The notes below the pieces were generated by a model. It was given only the letters and a program-made list of their open reading frames with translations, was not told where the DNA came from and made no database searches. From assembly GCA_011009095.1 (NCBI GenBank), contig VTPC01090549.1:77653-141652 (forward strand): a stretch of DNA of 64,000 nucleotides, written 5' to 3'. Source of the DNA: Ignelater luminosus (lineage: Eukaryota > Arthropoda > Insecta > Coleoptera > Elateridae). Every line of letters starts with the position of its first letter. The first letter of the stretch is position 1. The translations under genes and the position numbers were made by a program. Shown piece after piece: positions 33,827-47,131 of the stretch.

Positions 33827-36800
33827 ATACTGCTACCACGAAAGTGATTGGAAGTTTTCAAAATTTAATACGACAAAAATCGAATTACTAACAAACCATA
33901 CTTTTGTCTGTAAAAACGAGATTGGACCATTTTTGATAACAATTTTAAACTCATTTTAATCCGAGTAATCTATAGATTTTGTGGACTGTACTTGTTGTTA
34001 GTAGTGAAATATTACAAACGTAAAAGTGCCAACTACTTTAGTCAAATTCTTACAATATGATTGCTAACAAGGATATCTTGCCGATAGTAAAAGCTACGAT
34101 ATTAGTCTATGCTTATTCTTAGAAGTCATTTCCGATGATGTTTTTCAGCAAAACCCTATTACTACTGCCTTGAGTCTTATTTCCAAAAATAAAGCTTTTT
34201 AGTTGTTTCGTTTGTCTTTTATCGTTAATTTGCCCAAAAATTATTTTCTGTGAAGTATAACTGAGAAGTACTTTATACATAAACAACGAATACACTACCT
34301 ATCATAATACACGTTCAAGCTTGTTTTTCAAATATAATAAACAGATGTTCATAATTTCTACAGTTCTCAGAATGATTTAACCAGGTTTGGCAAAACACAG
34401 TAATGTCAGTATAGAGATTTTCATTATTTATAGTAATTTGCGTATTTTGTGCAACTGTAAGCAAGCAAAGCAAAGAGCACGGTAGCGACATTAAGTGATC
34501 AGTTCTACAAACATCTAAATGGTGTAAATAGATTTTAGCCTTTTTTTCCTGAAGAGCTTTTACATTTTTTTTAAGAGGATGTTAGATTAAACAGTTTAAA
34601 GACCTACCAATTTCGAATGGCAGATGCTAAACAAAATTGGGTTGTATATACGGAGGTTCGTCAGAATGCATAGCGGTTATGATCATGGCTTTCATAAATC
34701 AAATTAATCCGTTTAATCCTTAAAGTCTATTAGTATTTATTCAGTAATACCAAATACCCATGGTTTCATTTTCTCTAATCTATTTGAGCTTACCTAATAC
34801 ATTTTATACGTACGTCAGCTGTTCAATGTTAATAAATAGGCATACCTTTATGGTAAGGTAGTGATTGATATATTTGTATAAAGAGATGAATAAATAAAAT
34901 TAGAAAGGTAGACTTCATGCAAGATGTGTTTTTCTTGTTTTTCTTAGAGCTAACAAATTGCTGCTCATCATGGTATATAGATAATAATGTACGACGTAAC
35001 TATTACTGTTTCTTATTTAAATGAAATTATTCTTTGTAACATATTGCAGCACTCGGTCACCAGAGAAATACACGCTTGCCAAAATTTTAAAGCCATTTAC
35101 CATACAAAAAATACACTAATTTTTAATTCGTGAAACCTAATTTAGAAATTTGTATGCGGTATTTTCAGAGTTGCAAACCGAGAAAAAAGTCTGACATAAT
35201 TAGAGCATGAACCTTATAAGATTCTGAACATAATATCTAAATATTTTATTAACTTTCAATCTCAATTTTTATTTTATTTTATTTTGTTTAAATAATATAA
35301 ACACAATACTACATGCAATCTAATATGTCTATTAAATTGAATCAGCAAAAACAAATTTAAAAATTCTAATTTTGCGGTTTCCCTACTAAAAATTTTTGGG
35401 TTAAATAATATGCAAGACCCGGACGTTCATAGGTTATCGAGGCAGATTTTTCTTATATTTTTATTAAAAAGAAGAGAAAAAATACAGTCAACTTTGACAA
35501 GAATGTTACATCATATTTCTTGAGATAAACCTGTTACACTTTTGTCACTCGTCGTTTCACCCACATTCACATGTTTAGTTGTTTATTGTTTATTATTGTT
35601 ATCATTTTTATGGCTGTTTATGTCTCATCTTCATCTAAGTTGAAAAAAAAATGAGCAAAATATCCGCGAGATTCCTAAATTTAGTAATATCTACGATACC
35701 AAATCAAGTTTCAAAATTTTTAAATTTAAATCAGAGATGACCTGAAATTAGTACAGTGGACGCTAGAAAACAAGTTGGAAAACTTTTAAAAAGACAAAAC
35801 GGAAACACACTTTGTGTTAAAAATACGGAAGTAGGTCGCTCCTGCCGGGTTGGAGATGCAGTGTGTAACTATAACTTAGCAGGCCGTACACGTATCAACA
35901 TACACAGCTGACTTGATGTGGTTAAAAATAAAGTTGCACTCTGTTTTATTTACGATAGACCCCTGCAAATAGTTAAGTGCAGGATTTGTTTTTGTTGCTT
36001 CGCTTAGTAGGACGATCAGGAGGACGCGTTTAAATGTTAAGGATAATGCAAGGACGCAACATTCCTTTATTTATTGATTTTCGGATCGCTCTTAAAAATA
36101 TTGTAAATGAGGAAATTATTTTGTTTAGTTTTTTCATGCAAAGTTAACAAGTGCGTTACAAAATCTGATTAAAATCAGGCTTTTGACAACGTAATACCAT
36201 CTGCAGCATCCTGTTAATTTAGAATGTTTAATAAAATACAAAAATGGTTAATTCGGAGGCCTACTCATTTTGATCAACGAATGGAACGCCTTGATCTTGG
36301 AATTGTACAATTTGCATTATTCTCGAGGTTAAATATTAAAAAAACAGCAACTTTTTTGACCTCATCTGCGTATAACAATGTTATGCTCTGTTGAATAAAA
36401 ATTAACTGTTAAAATTCACTATTTTAAGAGTAAATTGATAGCAAAACAGTTCCTTTGTAAATTTAACAAATTTATCAATTTAAAGAAAATTACAGAAGAA
36501 AATCATTTATCCTTACTTAGCAGCAAGGTTTGCAATATTACAACATTTACAAATACAGAGAAAGCTGATCATCAAATTCTTAACAATAAGTTTTTGCGGA
36601 TAACGCATATAATGCGTTTAAAAAACATAAAATGTTGCACTATAAATAGGTTATGTCAAATGTTTATCGTTAGCATTTATTCTAAATATAGTTTTACTGT
36701 ATTATCTTTTATTACACGTGATTGCTAAGTCATCGTTAGAAGATGTTTAGAAAAAGCTAAAAATGTCAAAACTGCATCATTTTTCAGAATTAATATTTTT

Positions 36801-37803
36801 TGTTGTATCAAGATAAATATAGTTAACTTGCAGACTAACCAGTATTATGCTCTTACAGAATTATATTATTGTCATTGTGTAACCCTAGGCATTACCTAGA
36901 TTCAGTCAAATTTTAAGCAACCCATATTTAGAAATTTCTTAAAGTTTCAAAAAGCATAAAATTAAAATAACAAAATTAATTTGTTCAACTTTTATAAAAT
37001 TGTGAGGAAGTAGGTACGTAAATTGTAATAAACCTTGAGATTTCTTCTAGCTAAAAGTGTACAAAACTCTTATATTTTTCTTTAATAGTACATTATCTAG
37101 CTGTACAGTAAAGATTGTCTAGAATTTACAAACTTGTAAAGTTGCAAATTGTATTTAGGGACTTACAGATATGGGTTTTCATAACGTAATGTCTGAAGAT
37201 TCTGGTTAAAACGCTGTAAATTCTGGGAAAATTTCGGAAACCTTCTCTAAACACTCGTAGACACTAAATAACCAATCTATTATTATTTTTAAATTACGAA
37301 TTACTTACATCCTACAGGGCCAGCGTTGGGGCACCTTCATGGGGTAAACAGAGTGGTGTGTGGAGCTGTCTTATCCTCAACTGTGCAGTGGATAGACACA
37401 GCGCCATCTACACCAACTTGTCATGTTTGCACATCTACCCGTTCTATTTAACAGATATCTATTACTTACAGATATTTAACAGATGGGAACCATTTTATGT
37501 TTTTCTTTTCTCATTGGATGATGGTGAAATGTTCTACTCTGCAGACCAGTTTCCAATTTTGAAACCGTTTTCAAATATTATATCAATAACAAAAAGCAAA
37601 GAACAACTTATAGGCGATTACATACATGTTAGAAGAAGGTGGTACATAGTTTTAAAGAGAGATACTCTACTCCGTGAGATTAGAGCACCAACATTGTAAA
37701 TGAGTTATATATTACATTACTTTCATTTAATATAAATCGTTCCAACCAGAATTCACAAAAAAGGACAGTAAACAAAGATTGAAACATTGGACGAAGAAGA
37801 ATG
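33827..37803. other. A+T-rich non-coding DNA
   Basis: No recognised gene. A G+C-richer island at about 37318-37440 follows a possible splice acceptor (CCTACAG) and continues into a plus-strand frame to 37699 (GVWSCLILNCAVDRHSAIY and onward). I do not recognise the product, and both strands give readable frames through the island, so I leave it uncalled. Confidence 0.5.
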
Positions 37804-37805
37804 TA

Positions 37806-39049
37806 CACTGCTCAAAATAATAAGAGGAACGCTTATGTACATCTGAAGAACTTACTTTTTTAATATGCAAAAATGTACAAATGTAATTATAAATATCTGG
37901 AAGACTAACATTTTGCCAGGAAATTTGCAAAAATAATACAAACTTAACAGAAAAATTCGTAAGATAATAGCAATTCAAAGAAATTACAAAACATAAAGTG
38001 AAGAGCAAGTCATCTTGCCTAAATAACGTAAAGTTGCAGAGAAGATCTGCTTAACTAATAACGTGTGTGTCTTCCATTGGCATGAAGAACTGCTTGACTT
38101 TTTGATGTATATTCTTCCATTTTTCGACTAGAGCATTTGCTAACTGTTGGAGAGTCTGAAATGGGTCTGGACGACTCCGAACACGTCTGTCTAACAAGTT
38201 CCAAAGATGTTCGATGGGGTTTAGGTCAGGATTTAGCGGAAGCCAATCCATGGTTTGAATCCCGTGGTGGTGAAGAAAGTTCATGGTGATAGCCGCAGCA
38301 TGAGGCCTTGCATTGTCTTGCATAAATACAAAATTAGAATCTACACCATAAGCGGCTGGTACAACATGATCCTCCAGAATAAGGTCAATGTACCGTTGAG
38401 CTGTTAGGTTCCCTGGAACTACTGCAAGATCTGTTCTTTCCTCAAGATTAATTCTGCCTCAAACCATCACAGATCCACTACCAAATTTTTTAACTTCCCG
38501 CACGGTAGTTGCAGAATGCCGTTCATTTGGTCAGTACTGGCCTCCAATGTCTAAGTTGCCGTGCGGCATGTTCACGAACAAGATTTAAACGAGATCTTAT
38601 GTGATGTTGCGTTAAAATTGGCTTTTGCACGGATCTTCTTGGTCTCAGGTTTTCTTCTCTCAGTCTATTCCTAACAGTCTGATCAGAAATATTCAATCCA
38701 TGAGTCCTTCTTAGTCTACTTTGAAGATCTTTTGCTGTAGATGTGCGAGAACGGATTCAATTCGTTTTCCTCTTGGGACCATGTCCAATGCGTCTTTTAT
38801 ATCCTACGGTTTCTAGGTAACGATTCCACACACGATATTAACAACAGAAGGGCTCACTTTAAAATTTCTTGCAACTTCTCGAATAGTGGTGCCATTTTCA
38901 AAAGTGATAAGTAAATATCTATTCTTTTCGCAGTTTTATTCGAACAATACGTTAATCTTTAAGATATTTTTAGTTAGATTTGTACAGTGTTGCAAATTAA
39001 AATGTTATTCAGCTGTATAGAAGGGTTCCTCTAATTATTTTGACCAGTG
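37806..39049 (-). mobile_element. Decayed Tc1-like transposon
   Basis: TA at 37804-37805 and 39050-39051 flanks inverted ends CACTGCTCAAAATAATAAGA (left) and CACTGGTCAAAATAATTAGA (right, complemented). Over 29 bp, 26 positions match. The 1244-bp length and the CACTG ends fit Tc1-like elements. The transposase runs on the minus strand and is broken. Confidence 0.92.
38051..38900 (-). pseudogene. Broken Tc1-like transposase
   Basis: The clearest part is 38051-38323, with MQDNARPHAA (second catalytic Asp) and NPDLNPIEHLWNLLDRRV, whose Glu is the third catalytic residue of a DDE Tc1 transposase; about 34 residues separate them. The C-terminus is complete. Upstream on the minus strand, frames with VREVKKFGSGSVMV and the N-terminal helix-turn-helix are recognisable to about 38900 but interrupted by stops and frameshifts. 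Confidence 0.9.
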
Positions 39050-39058
39050 TAGTTAAAG

Positions 39059-39805
39059 TCAAATTGCTGAAAGAATAGGTTGTAATCAGTCTTCAAAGTC
39101 AAGAGCACTAAAACGATACAGAGAAACTGAAAATCACTCGAGAAGGCATAAACAGGAACGGAGCAGCGCATGAAAACTGATTCTTGAGCTTGCGAGCATT
39201 ACCAGAACGTTTCACTATCTGCCATGAGTTACAAATGCCGCTTCTAAAGACTCATTAGAAAACGACTCTTCGAAGGCAATTTGAGAGCAAGAAAGCCTGT
39301 AACAGGACCTCGAGTGACTAACAGTGGACCGGTGTAGAGGAAGATTACGTTTTGCTAGAGAACCTGTAAGTTGCGAACGAGAAGATCGAAGACAAGCTTC
39401 ATTTACTAATGAAAACAGATGTTGCAACTGTAGTGAAAGGATGCACGTCTACAAACTGAACAATTTCTAGAACTGTCATTGGGGCTACGTACATAATATT
39501 GTTAATATCCTCAAATTGGATGTTTTATGTTCTTTTTTTGGAGACAGTTGTATATTTATGCACGATGATTCTAGGCTCTATACAGTTTGTATACTAAATG
39601 AAAACCTCCAACAACATGGAACCCACACACTTGGCATGACCGTCAAGAAGTGCCGATTTAAATCCAATCGAGCATGCTTGCCAATATGTTAAAAAGACAA
39701 CTCCAAAACGTGCAGCATCCTCCCAACAATTAGGAAGGGCTCTCGAATCCGCTAGTCAATATAATAGAAGGTCATCAGAAAAGGACAAATAGTGTCCTTG
39801 CCAGA
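39059..39805 (+). pseudogene. Second decayed Tc1-like transposase, plus strand
   Basis: Starting ten bases after the previous element's right TA, the plus strand reads IAERIGCNQSSKSRALKRY (helix-turn-helix), then RLRFAREPV, then FMHDDSRLYT (second catalytic Asp; family HDNARPHT) and an altered DLNPIEH segment (FKSNRACL), with stops and frameshifts throughout. The N-terminal start is missing at the junction. The minus-strand Tc1 element may have inserted into this older one. No inverted repeats are recognised. Confidence 0.75.
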
Positions 39806-40189
39806 CCGCAATTCAAGCTCGAAATGGAAATAAGTTAAGTTTTGTAAACACTTGGTAACAAACATATTATTATAATATTACGATTCACGACAAGACCTTA
39901 GAACCTATTAAACAATCTAATAAAATGATTATTTGTTCTGATTTATTGGTTGTACGTTCTAAAATAAAATATCTATTATAAGTTATTTTATAGCTTTTTT
40001 CCACAAAAGTTTAAATATTTTCGTTAAATTAGTCGAAAAAGATTTACTCAAATTGTCATAGAATTCTATTGAAACGTCTTGCAAAGTTTAAATGGAAATG
40101 CTACCTAAAGAAGTGTGTCTTAATCTTGGATAACTAAACAGGAAAATTTTTCAAACTCCAAGAACTTTCCAGAAATGCGAGGAAATTTA

Positions 40190-40800
40190 AAGCGAAATTA
40201 ATTGACTACAGTAGACCACGAGCCATCACATTCGGAAAAAATAATATTACAAAGGATGAAAGAAAATTCTGAAACTTCTTGTCGAAAGATTGCTGCTCAA
40301 GAAGGTATAACCAGCATTGCTTTGCATAGATTTGAACCCTAATGATTTCCCTGGTAGAACCACCAGAAATGACATCGGCGTTAATAGCCGTCACAACATT
40401 CATGCTTGGGTAGATCAATATTTCTATTTAATTTTCAAATTATGACATCAAGATCGCATTTAAAGTAGATAAATGTTTGGAGTGGGATTTTTGGTGACGA
40501 TCTAATCGAATTGTACCCTTTACCTGCTAGATTGACAGCGACCGCATATCTTCATTCACTGCAAGACACATTGCCTGAATTTCTTGAACACTTCCTCTTA
40601 TAATGCTTTTTACAGTTTCTGTAGCATTGAAAATATATACAATACATTTTAAATGAGAACAATTATTAAAAGTCAATGAAAGTTCGTGGCAAAAGAAAGT
40701 ATGGGGGTTGCAATTTTTGTGTCACAAATAAAAACGGTTTGCAATCGACTTACAAACCAAAGACGCCTAATGCAATACAGCTAAAATAAGAAGAGTTATA
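40190..40800 (+). pseudogene. Remnant of a Tc3/mariner-type transposase
   Basis: About 40420-40620 reads, with frameshifts, as a W-G-I-x-G-D-D-L-I-like segment followed by LPARLTATAYLHSLQDTLPEFLEH. This matches the middle of many insect Tc3/mariner-like transposases (GPxxLPxRLTGxxYLxFLxxTLPxLLE). The catalytic motifs are not recoverable and no ends are seen. A short helix-turn-helix-like stretch (SCRKIAAQEGIT) near 40280 may be its N-terminus. Confidence 0.6.
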
Positions 40801-41869
40801 CTCGCCTTCCAAATTAAGCCACATACTATTGAGCTCAAGAATATTAATATTACGTCAATAACGCGTATTTGTGAAACTGCGTGATTACAAGGAGTTGAAA
40901 TAACTATGGCGTATTATAATGAAAGTAATACCGAACTGAAGAACAAACAAAAAATTCGAAGCCATTTTCCTGTAATTAACAAACATGCAAGATTTTTGAG
41001 GAATGCGTTCCTTATTACTTTAAATGGAAAACTGCAAATTGCGTTTTAACATTACAAAAAATAGTTGATTCGAGTAAGATTGAATCAAAAATAAATTATA
41101 AAGGAAGGTTCGATATTGAATGACATTAGGAAATTCTATTTTACTTGAAAATAGTGCCTTTCACTGAAAAATGCAAAAGTAACTCTTGTTAGTAAATTAT
41201 TTGTAGATATAGAAAACTACATAAATATGTTTTGCAACAGTGATGAGCATTCATTTTCTGAGAAATGGCGGTTGAATCGGTCTACTTCTTTGTTTATGAT
41301 GAGTGTACCGACAACTGAAATTTATATAACGCTGGAACATTCTTTAATAAAACTTCATTTTTCTTGTTTTGAGTACATTGTTATTGATACAGAAAAGAAA
41401 ATGAATTAAATTTTATGTTACAGGACTTTAGAAAAATTTTACTCGAAAACGGTGCATCCTATGGGAGAAATGCAACAGCATTCAAAGATGACTTAATTGA
41501 TTTTCTTTTTGTAACGAAAATTTTAAATGAAGCTTTGGCGCCCTGTGTTTTGGAAACCGTGCACTCTAGAGTCTAGCTTTATAGAAGGAAATTTAATTCA
41601 AGAAACTACAAACAATATTTAATTTAATTTAATAATTATCTATATTAAGGGACATTAAAATAACAATAAAAGACTCATGAACCTTAATCATACAGATTTA
41701 GTAATAGGGAAATCCCAGTTCTAGTCTTCCACCTAAACCGTGAAGTAATCAACATAATATTAAAAATATTTACTTATCCTAAATGCACTGGAATTGTTGG
41801 ATTGTAAATTGTTGCAATTAAGAATTACTTTTTCTGAAATGAAAAGCTAAATATTTTAACTATTAGCAT
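40801..41869. other. Non-coding DNA, no recognised gene
   Basis: I see only short open frames (the longest 60 codons at 41227-41409) without similarity I recognise. Confidence 0.5.
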
Positions 41870-43545
41870 TTGATTCATAAGAGCTACATATCTTGTACCA
41901 CCATCTACAAAGTTAATTGTAAAATCTAGGATTGATCTTTAAAAAATTTAAACGTTTTAAAATTATAGAACTTAGAACATAAAGGTAAATCGTTGTACAA
42001 AGAATATATTTGAAATGAGAATGACCGTTTAAAAATGGTTAACCTATGGCGAGGTGGAGAGATGAGATTCTAAAACGAATGGAGATGTGAACTTTCGTTC
42101 TAAAAGTAATTTTTTCGCATAAGTACGCAGGCGTCTTTGATATTGAATATTGTGATATAAACACAAAGATTATGATTTTTCATTGATAGTCACTCAACAT
42201 TCCACCAACTTATGTGTTATGTGCTGATACTTCTTTATGCCATAGATAAATCTCAAGCAAGCATTCGGAAGTTTCTGAATTCTCTAAGAAATGATGCGGT
42301 TAATAGTAGCTGAATGGTATAAAGGCACACCGTAATTAAATTGGGGTAATACAAAAGCTTCACATAGAGTTTTTCTAACTTGCTGACTTAGGTAGTATCT
42401 AAACGGATACAGTTTCTTTAAATTAGTGAAAGCGCGACAAACATATTTAGATATTTGCCCTCTGCCACAAAATGTATTATCCATAAATACACCAAGACTT
42501 TTAGCTTTGGAAATAAAAGGAATGTTTGTGTTATTAATATTAATTTCAATTATATTCTTCATATAATAAAGAGCCTAAAATAGATCCCTGAGATACACCT
42601 TGCATTATTTGCAGTGACTGAAATGTTGCTCTTTAATTTAACTGATTGAGTTGAAAGATCAGATAAGTAATTAGTTATTAGAGAAACAGTATACTAACAC
42701 CTAAACCTATATACTCCAAGATTTTGATAAGAACATCATTATTTACAGTGTCAAAAGCTTTACTGTAATCTAATAGAACCAGTAAAGTTATTTTTTCTTG
42801 GTCTTGAGCTTCCAGGATATCATAAGTCACTACAGCTAGATTGAAATGAAGGCAAGTGATTTTGACTGAATATAAAAGTATCAAATTGACTAAACAGAGT
42901 TTTTCTCTAGTATTTTTGATATTGTTGGCAATAGACTAATTGGGCTTAAATGTTTAATTTCTGTAGATTGCTAAAACTTTAACTATTACGTGTTTCCAAC
43001 AATGTCGTACAGAGTTTTTTTTCAATGCATGAATTAACGATGTCGGTAATGTACGGAAAATTTACATACACAATTTTATCATAACTACGTTAATGTCATT
43101 ACCACAGGCATTTGAACGAATTTCTTTCATTACTTTAGATATAGCATCAACACTTACAAAAATGAAGTTAGAATTTAACTGGAGATATTTATCTTCTTCA
43201 TAAATATTGAGAAAAGATGCTGATTGACCATTACAGGAAGCCTGAGGAATTCCGTTAACAAAGTTAGATGTATCAGGTACAGTTTCAGGCTTTTGTTTTT
43301 CTAAACTAAGGTCGCCGCGGTGCTTCCATATAGCATTAACACCATTATTAGTTAACAATATTGTAGTATGCTTGTTTTTTATTCTTAAGAGTGATGTCGG
43401 TTAAATTACGTAATGATTTGTAGAATTTCCAATGTTCAGTCAATTTAGTCTGACGGTACTTAGCTTTGGCCTTATCTCTTAATGACAAAAAATATTTCAA
43501 ATTGCCAGTCAACCAAGGACTATGCGTCCAAACTGAAATTCAGTT
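41870..43545 (-). mobile_element. 5'-truncated jockey/CR1-like LINE, reverse transcriptase remnant
   Basis: Read on the minus strand, in order: a pre-RT linker (WLTGNLKYFLSLRDKAKAKY at about 43500), IRSNACGNDINVVMIKLC (43062-43358), the RT block LLVLLDYSKAFDTVNNDVL (42678-42884), GVSQGSILGSLLY (about 42580), then directly SKAKSLGVFMDNTFCGRG (42284-42562) and LQNACLRFIYGIKKYQHI (about 42240). The palm segment that should carry the YADD active site is missing between GSLLY and the following block, so an internal deletion has removed it. No endonuclease domain is seen. The element copies itself through RNA in intact form; this copy is dead. Confidence 0.85.
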
Positions 43546-43599
43546 AATTGCTCTTTAATTAGAAACTGATAAATATAGCCCAGTAAATCCCTTGTAATT

Positions 43600-44960
43600 C
43601 TTTCTTTTAGGAAATTTCCAACAAATCCATTATTATCAGTTTTCCAAACGACTTGACGAATGTAAAATTTTAGTCTGTTAGTAATGGAACCAGGTTTTGA
43701 TGTTTTGATTGTAAAGCTTACTAAAACCCAATCACCCTTTTGAATCTCAGTTTCATTAACTGCAAGAACATTGAAAATTAAATTTTTTTTACAGATAACT
43801 CAATATTAATTTGCAATGGTTGATTTTTTGTATCTGAAGCTTCCTTTGATACATTTTCTGACAAATGCGTTTCTTCATCGGTTTCGTTTTTTTTCATATG
43901 CTTTTCAACTTCTTCAGTGGATTCTGAGCTTTCTTGCTCCACAATTGAACCTAGGTTTTTTTTCAGTTTTCTGTTTTATTTGTTGCCTAACACTAAATCT
44001 CATTTCCCGTAAGGACCGGAAAAAATCGTCCACGTTTGTGTTTACATTTTGTGTATTTTTTTCGTGTCGTTCTTTGGGAAGCATTGGCACAATCCCTGCT
44101 TTGCAAAAACCAGATTTAATATTTGTTGCAGGATTAACCACAATTTCAGGTAGTAATTGAGAAAGAAGCCTGGGAAAAACACTTTTGGGGATCGGTGAAT
44201 CTTCATTCCTAAGAACTGTTTCCATTTAAAAAGGATCTTTTTCCAGGCCTTTTTAAGAGGTAGAAAGAAGGCTATATTGAGGATATGAGTTACATAAGTG
44301 AGTAGTTTCCAGGTAAAAAAAGAACATTATAAGGTATTATCTGGCGAAAAGTGGAAGAAGAGATTATCCCCTATTAGAATTTTTTCTCCTTTGAATTTTT
44401 TTAAAAGTAAAAGTAATATTATCAAACCATCCGCTGGATGTTACATTAAATCTGGTGCCTCTTGAGACTCCTTCTGTCCAACTCGAAATGTTTACCTTCT
44501 AAACAACATAATAGGGAAGTAATTCTCCATTGACTGATGCTGCGAACATGATTGATACAACCGACTTCGTTTGGTTAACAACCTGCTGGAGATATTTACA
44601 TCTCCTTTTTGTTATGAACTTGCTTTCCCAGAATCATTGCTCAAATTTGTTTTGTCATAATTTCTACTGTTCAATGGTGGAATACGGCGTAAAGTGTCCT
44701 CCAAGTTATCGAAATAATCGTTAATAATCTGAGGTGAAACGGCCGCTCTAGATCGTTTTATATTTTGGCTAAACTTAACAGGAAGTTTGTCCTTATGTCG
44801 ATGTATAAAAGTTGAAGCAAAATCGGTACCTGGAAGATTGTTCTTAAATCTGTTAACTGTTTTGCCTAGTCTATCAAGGTAGAATTTGACAATAAGTCGC
44901 AAACCATAAAAGTCTAATGGGTATTCCTATGCCCCTCTAACTCCCACTATTTCTGTTTTT
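43600..44960 (-). pseudogene. Third pogo-like DDE_1 transposase, decayed, minus strand
   Basis: 44612-44902 reads GKTVNRFKNNLPGTDF and ends in NYDKTNLSNDSG, the first catalytic Asp motif of DDE_1 (NYDETN in relatives). About 44380 gives ILIGDNL, the second Asp. About 44290-44230 gives LNIAFFLPLKKAWKK, where relatives have PLDVAFF, so the third Asp is now Asn. 43914-44225 is the C-terminal part (KSVFPRLLSQLLPEI, GFCKAGIVPMLPKE), and a tail with GDWVLVSF extends to about 43660. It is a different subfamily from the copies at 24.7 and 31 kb. The LINE begins at its downstream edge and probably inserted into it. Confidence 0.82.
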
Positions 44961-47131
44961 AAAATGTTACCTAAGTTAACAATTTGCTAGAAAATTACCT
45001 CACCATCATCCACAACATGAAAAGAAGTCGAGTTCTCAATAAAAACTTCAATTCCAATGTTTTCAGTTCTGATAATCTAGGTATCAAACATGTGCCGTTC
45101 TAATCCATTGTTTATTATTTATAATTTTTCTTTGTAGATAGTAGTACCCTTCATTCTAGAAAGAGAAAAAAAAGATCAATTTTGTTACAATTATAAATTA
45201 ATAAACACCAAATTGGAACTGCCATATTTGGAATAGACCTCCGTTCTAAAACTATGTTGTGATAGCGGACACCTCATTACGGAAAGCAAGTTACAGTCCT
45301 CTAGAAATCAAAATTTGGATTGGTAAAAACCCTTCGCCATATTCTTGGTTTTGGGTGAAACCTTGAGAAAAGTATTACAGCTTTTGTACGTACAAATTTT
45401 TGTATTTGTCTAACTTAACAAGCAAGATATATTCGATAACTCTGTATACCAATGAAGTAAGTGGTTTATTAGCTCATTAATTCTCAATCGTTTTTGGAAG
45501 GATAGTCGAATAGATTTTCTAAACTCAGAAACTTTCTATATTTTTCTTCCCTTGCTTAATTACCATTTAGCTTTCAAATCGACACCTGTCTTTTAAGTTT
45601 AAGCTAATTACATCTTGTGATTTTATTCTGTTGAACCATTTATGAATTTTATTTGAATTAAAACTTATTGATTACAATTTATCAAAACCCTGTACCTATA
45701 GCTGCTTAATAATAAAAATTATGATAATCCGTAAATGATTTGACATAAGAACACAATATTATAAATGTGTAAATTCGCTTAACTGTAAATCAGTAAAAAG
45801 GTTAAATGTAATCAAAACCAATAAAATCTCAAAAACAAGGAAAATAAAAATTTAATTAACCTAAAAAACAAATCAGACCCCAAAAAGAATATTTTTGTAT
45901 ATTCTTGCGCAAAGAGAGGTTATTTGTTACTAAGTTGTGTACATTTGCAAAGACCTTGCATTTTGGATTTTAAACTAACAAGAAAATATAAATATCAAAT
46001 AATTTTTTTACTAAAGATAAAGAACGAAGAAAACATTACGTCAAATTACATCATTGATTTCCTTCTTAGCAACATCAAAAGTCACGAGATGTATGATTTT
46101 ACTCAAAAAAAGAGCACAAATAAATTCTTGTATTACAAAAATCGAACCATATTTACGATTATTATTATTGTTATTATTATTATTACTACTACAGATTAAT
46201 ATAACTTGAATTTCCGAGAAATCATGTACGAAACAATGTTATTATCGTAAAATATAATTGTTACTAAATTGGTTGCTTGTTGCTTGGAGAATTGGAAAAA
46301 AGAATCTGATAATAATTATAATTATTAATGAAAATATAATAAAATAAACACTTAGGTAAAATCTAGTAAAAACAAGTATAGTTGTAAGTGTTAAAAAGTG
46401 AATTTCTACTGTGATGCAATTTTTTATGTGTTAAAAGTTGAAACTATTTTATATACTAGTTTTATTATTTTTTTCATTGCTGTATATTAAAAAGAGCTTG
46501 TTACGACTTCCTTTGAATTCTAACTTATTACTTAAAGGTTTTTATTGATTATTTTCTAAATTTTACTTCTATAAAGATTTTTAACAATGAACTCATAAAT
46601 GTAAAAAGTCGTTTATATAGCATGAAAAATACTTTGAAAGAAAAGTTGAAGCAATGCCTATCAAAGAAATTCATTTTTTTATTAATAATTTATGAACAGA
46701 GACTTTTAAATGATATTTAGCACTTAATTCAAAATGCTTTTCTAGAAATTTAGAAAAATGTTTTGTACAAGTACTTAACGCAAACTGTTAGAAAATTAGA
46801 TGTAGTCATGCACACTAAAAGTTTTTCTGTGGTAAGAATATTACTTGTCATACCAGAGAAAAGAAAATTAATTACTGCACATGTAAAGAGGAGATTAGAC
46901 AAACCATAATATGTTGGTTATTTTTTATTGTAACATTCGAATAACTGTCATTTAACTGCTTAGTAGTAGTAGTAATAATAATAATAAAAAACATAATTAA
47001 CATATACATTTAAATAATTTATTTTTATAAAAATACATTTTTAAAAAGCTTTACTTTTTATTCTTTTTATTTTATTTATATTTTCTTTTATTATCGCTGC
47101 TGTATAGCGCTCGATATTATAAAATCATAAT
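44961..47131. other. A+T-rich non-coding DNA with microsatellites
   Basis: No recognised gene. (ATT)n-type runs lie at 46159-46192, and a compound (AGT)n(AAT)n run lies at 46961-46987. The 91-codon frame at 45924-46199 ends inside the first microsatellite and is probably chance. Confidence 0.6.
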
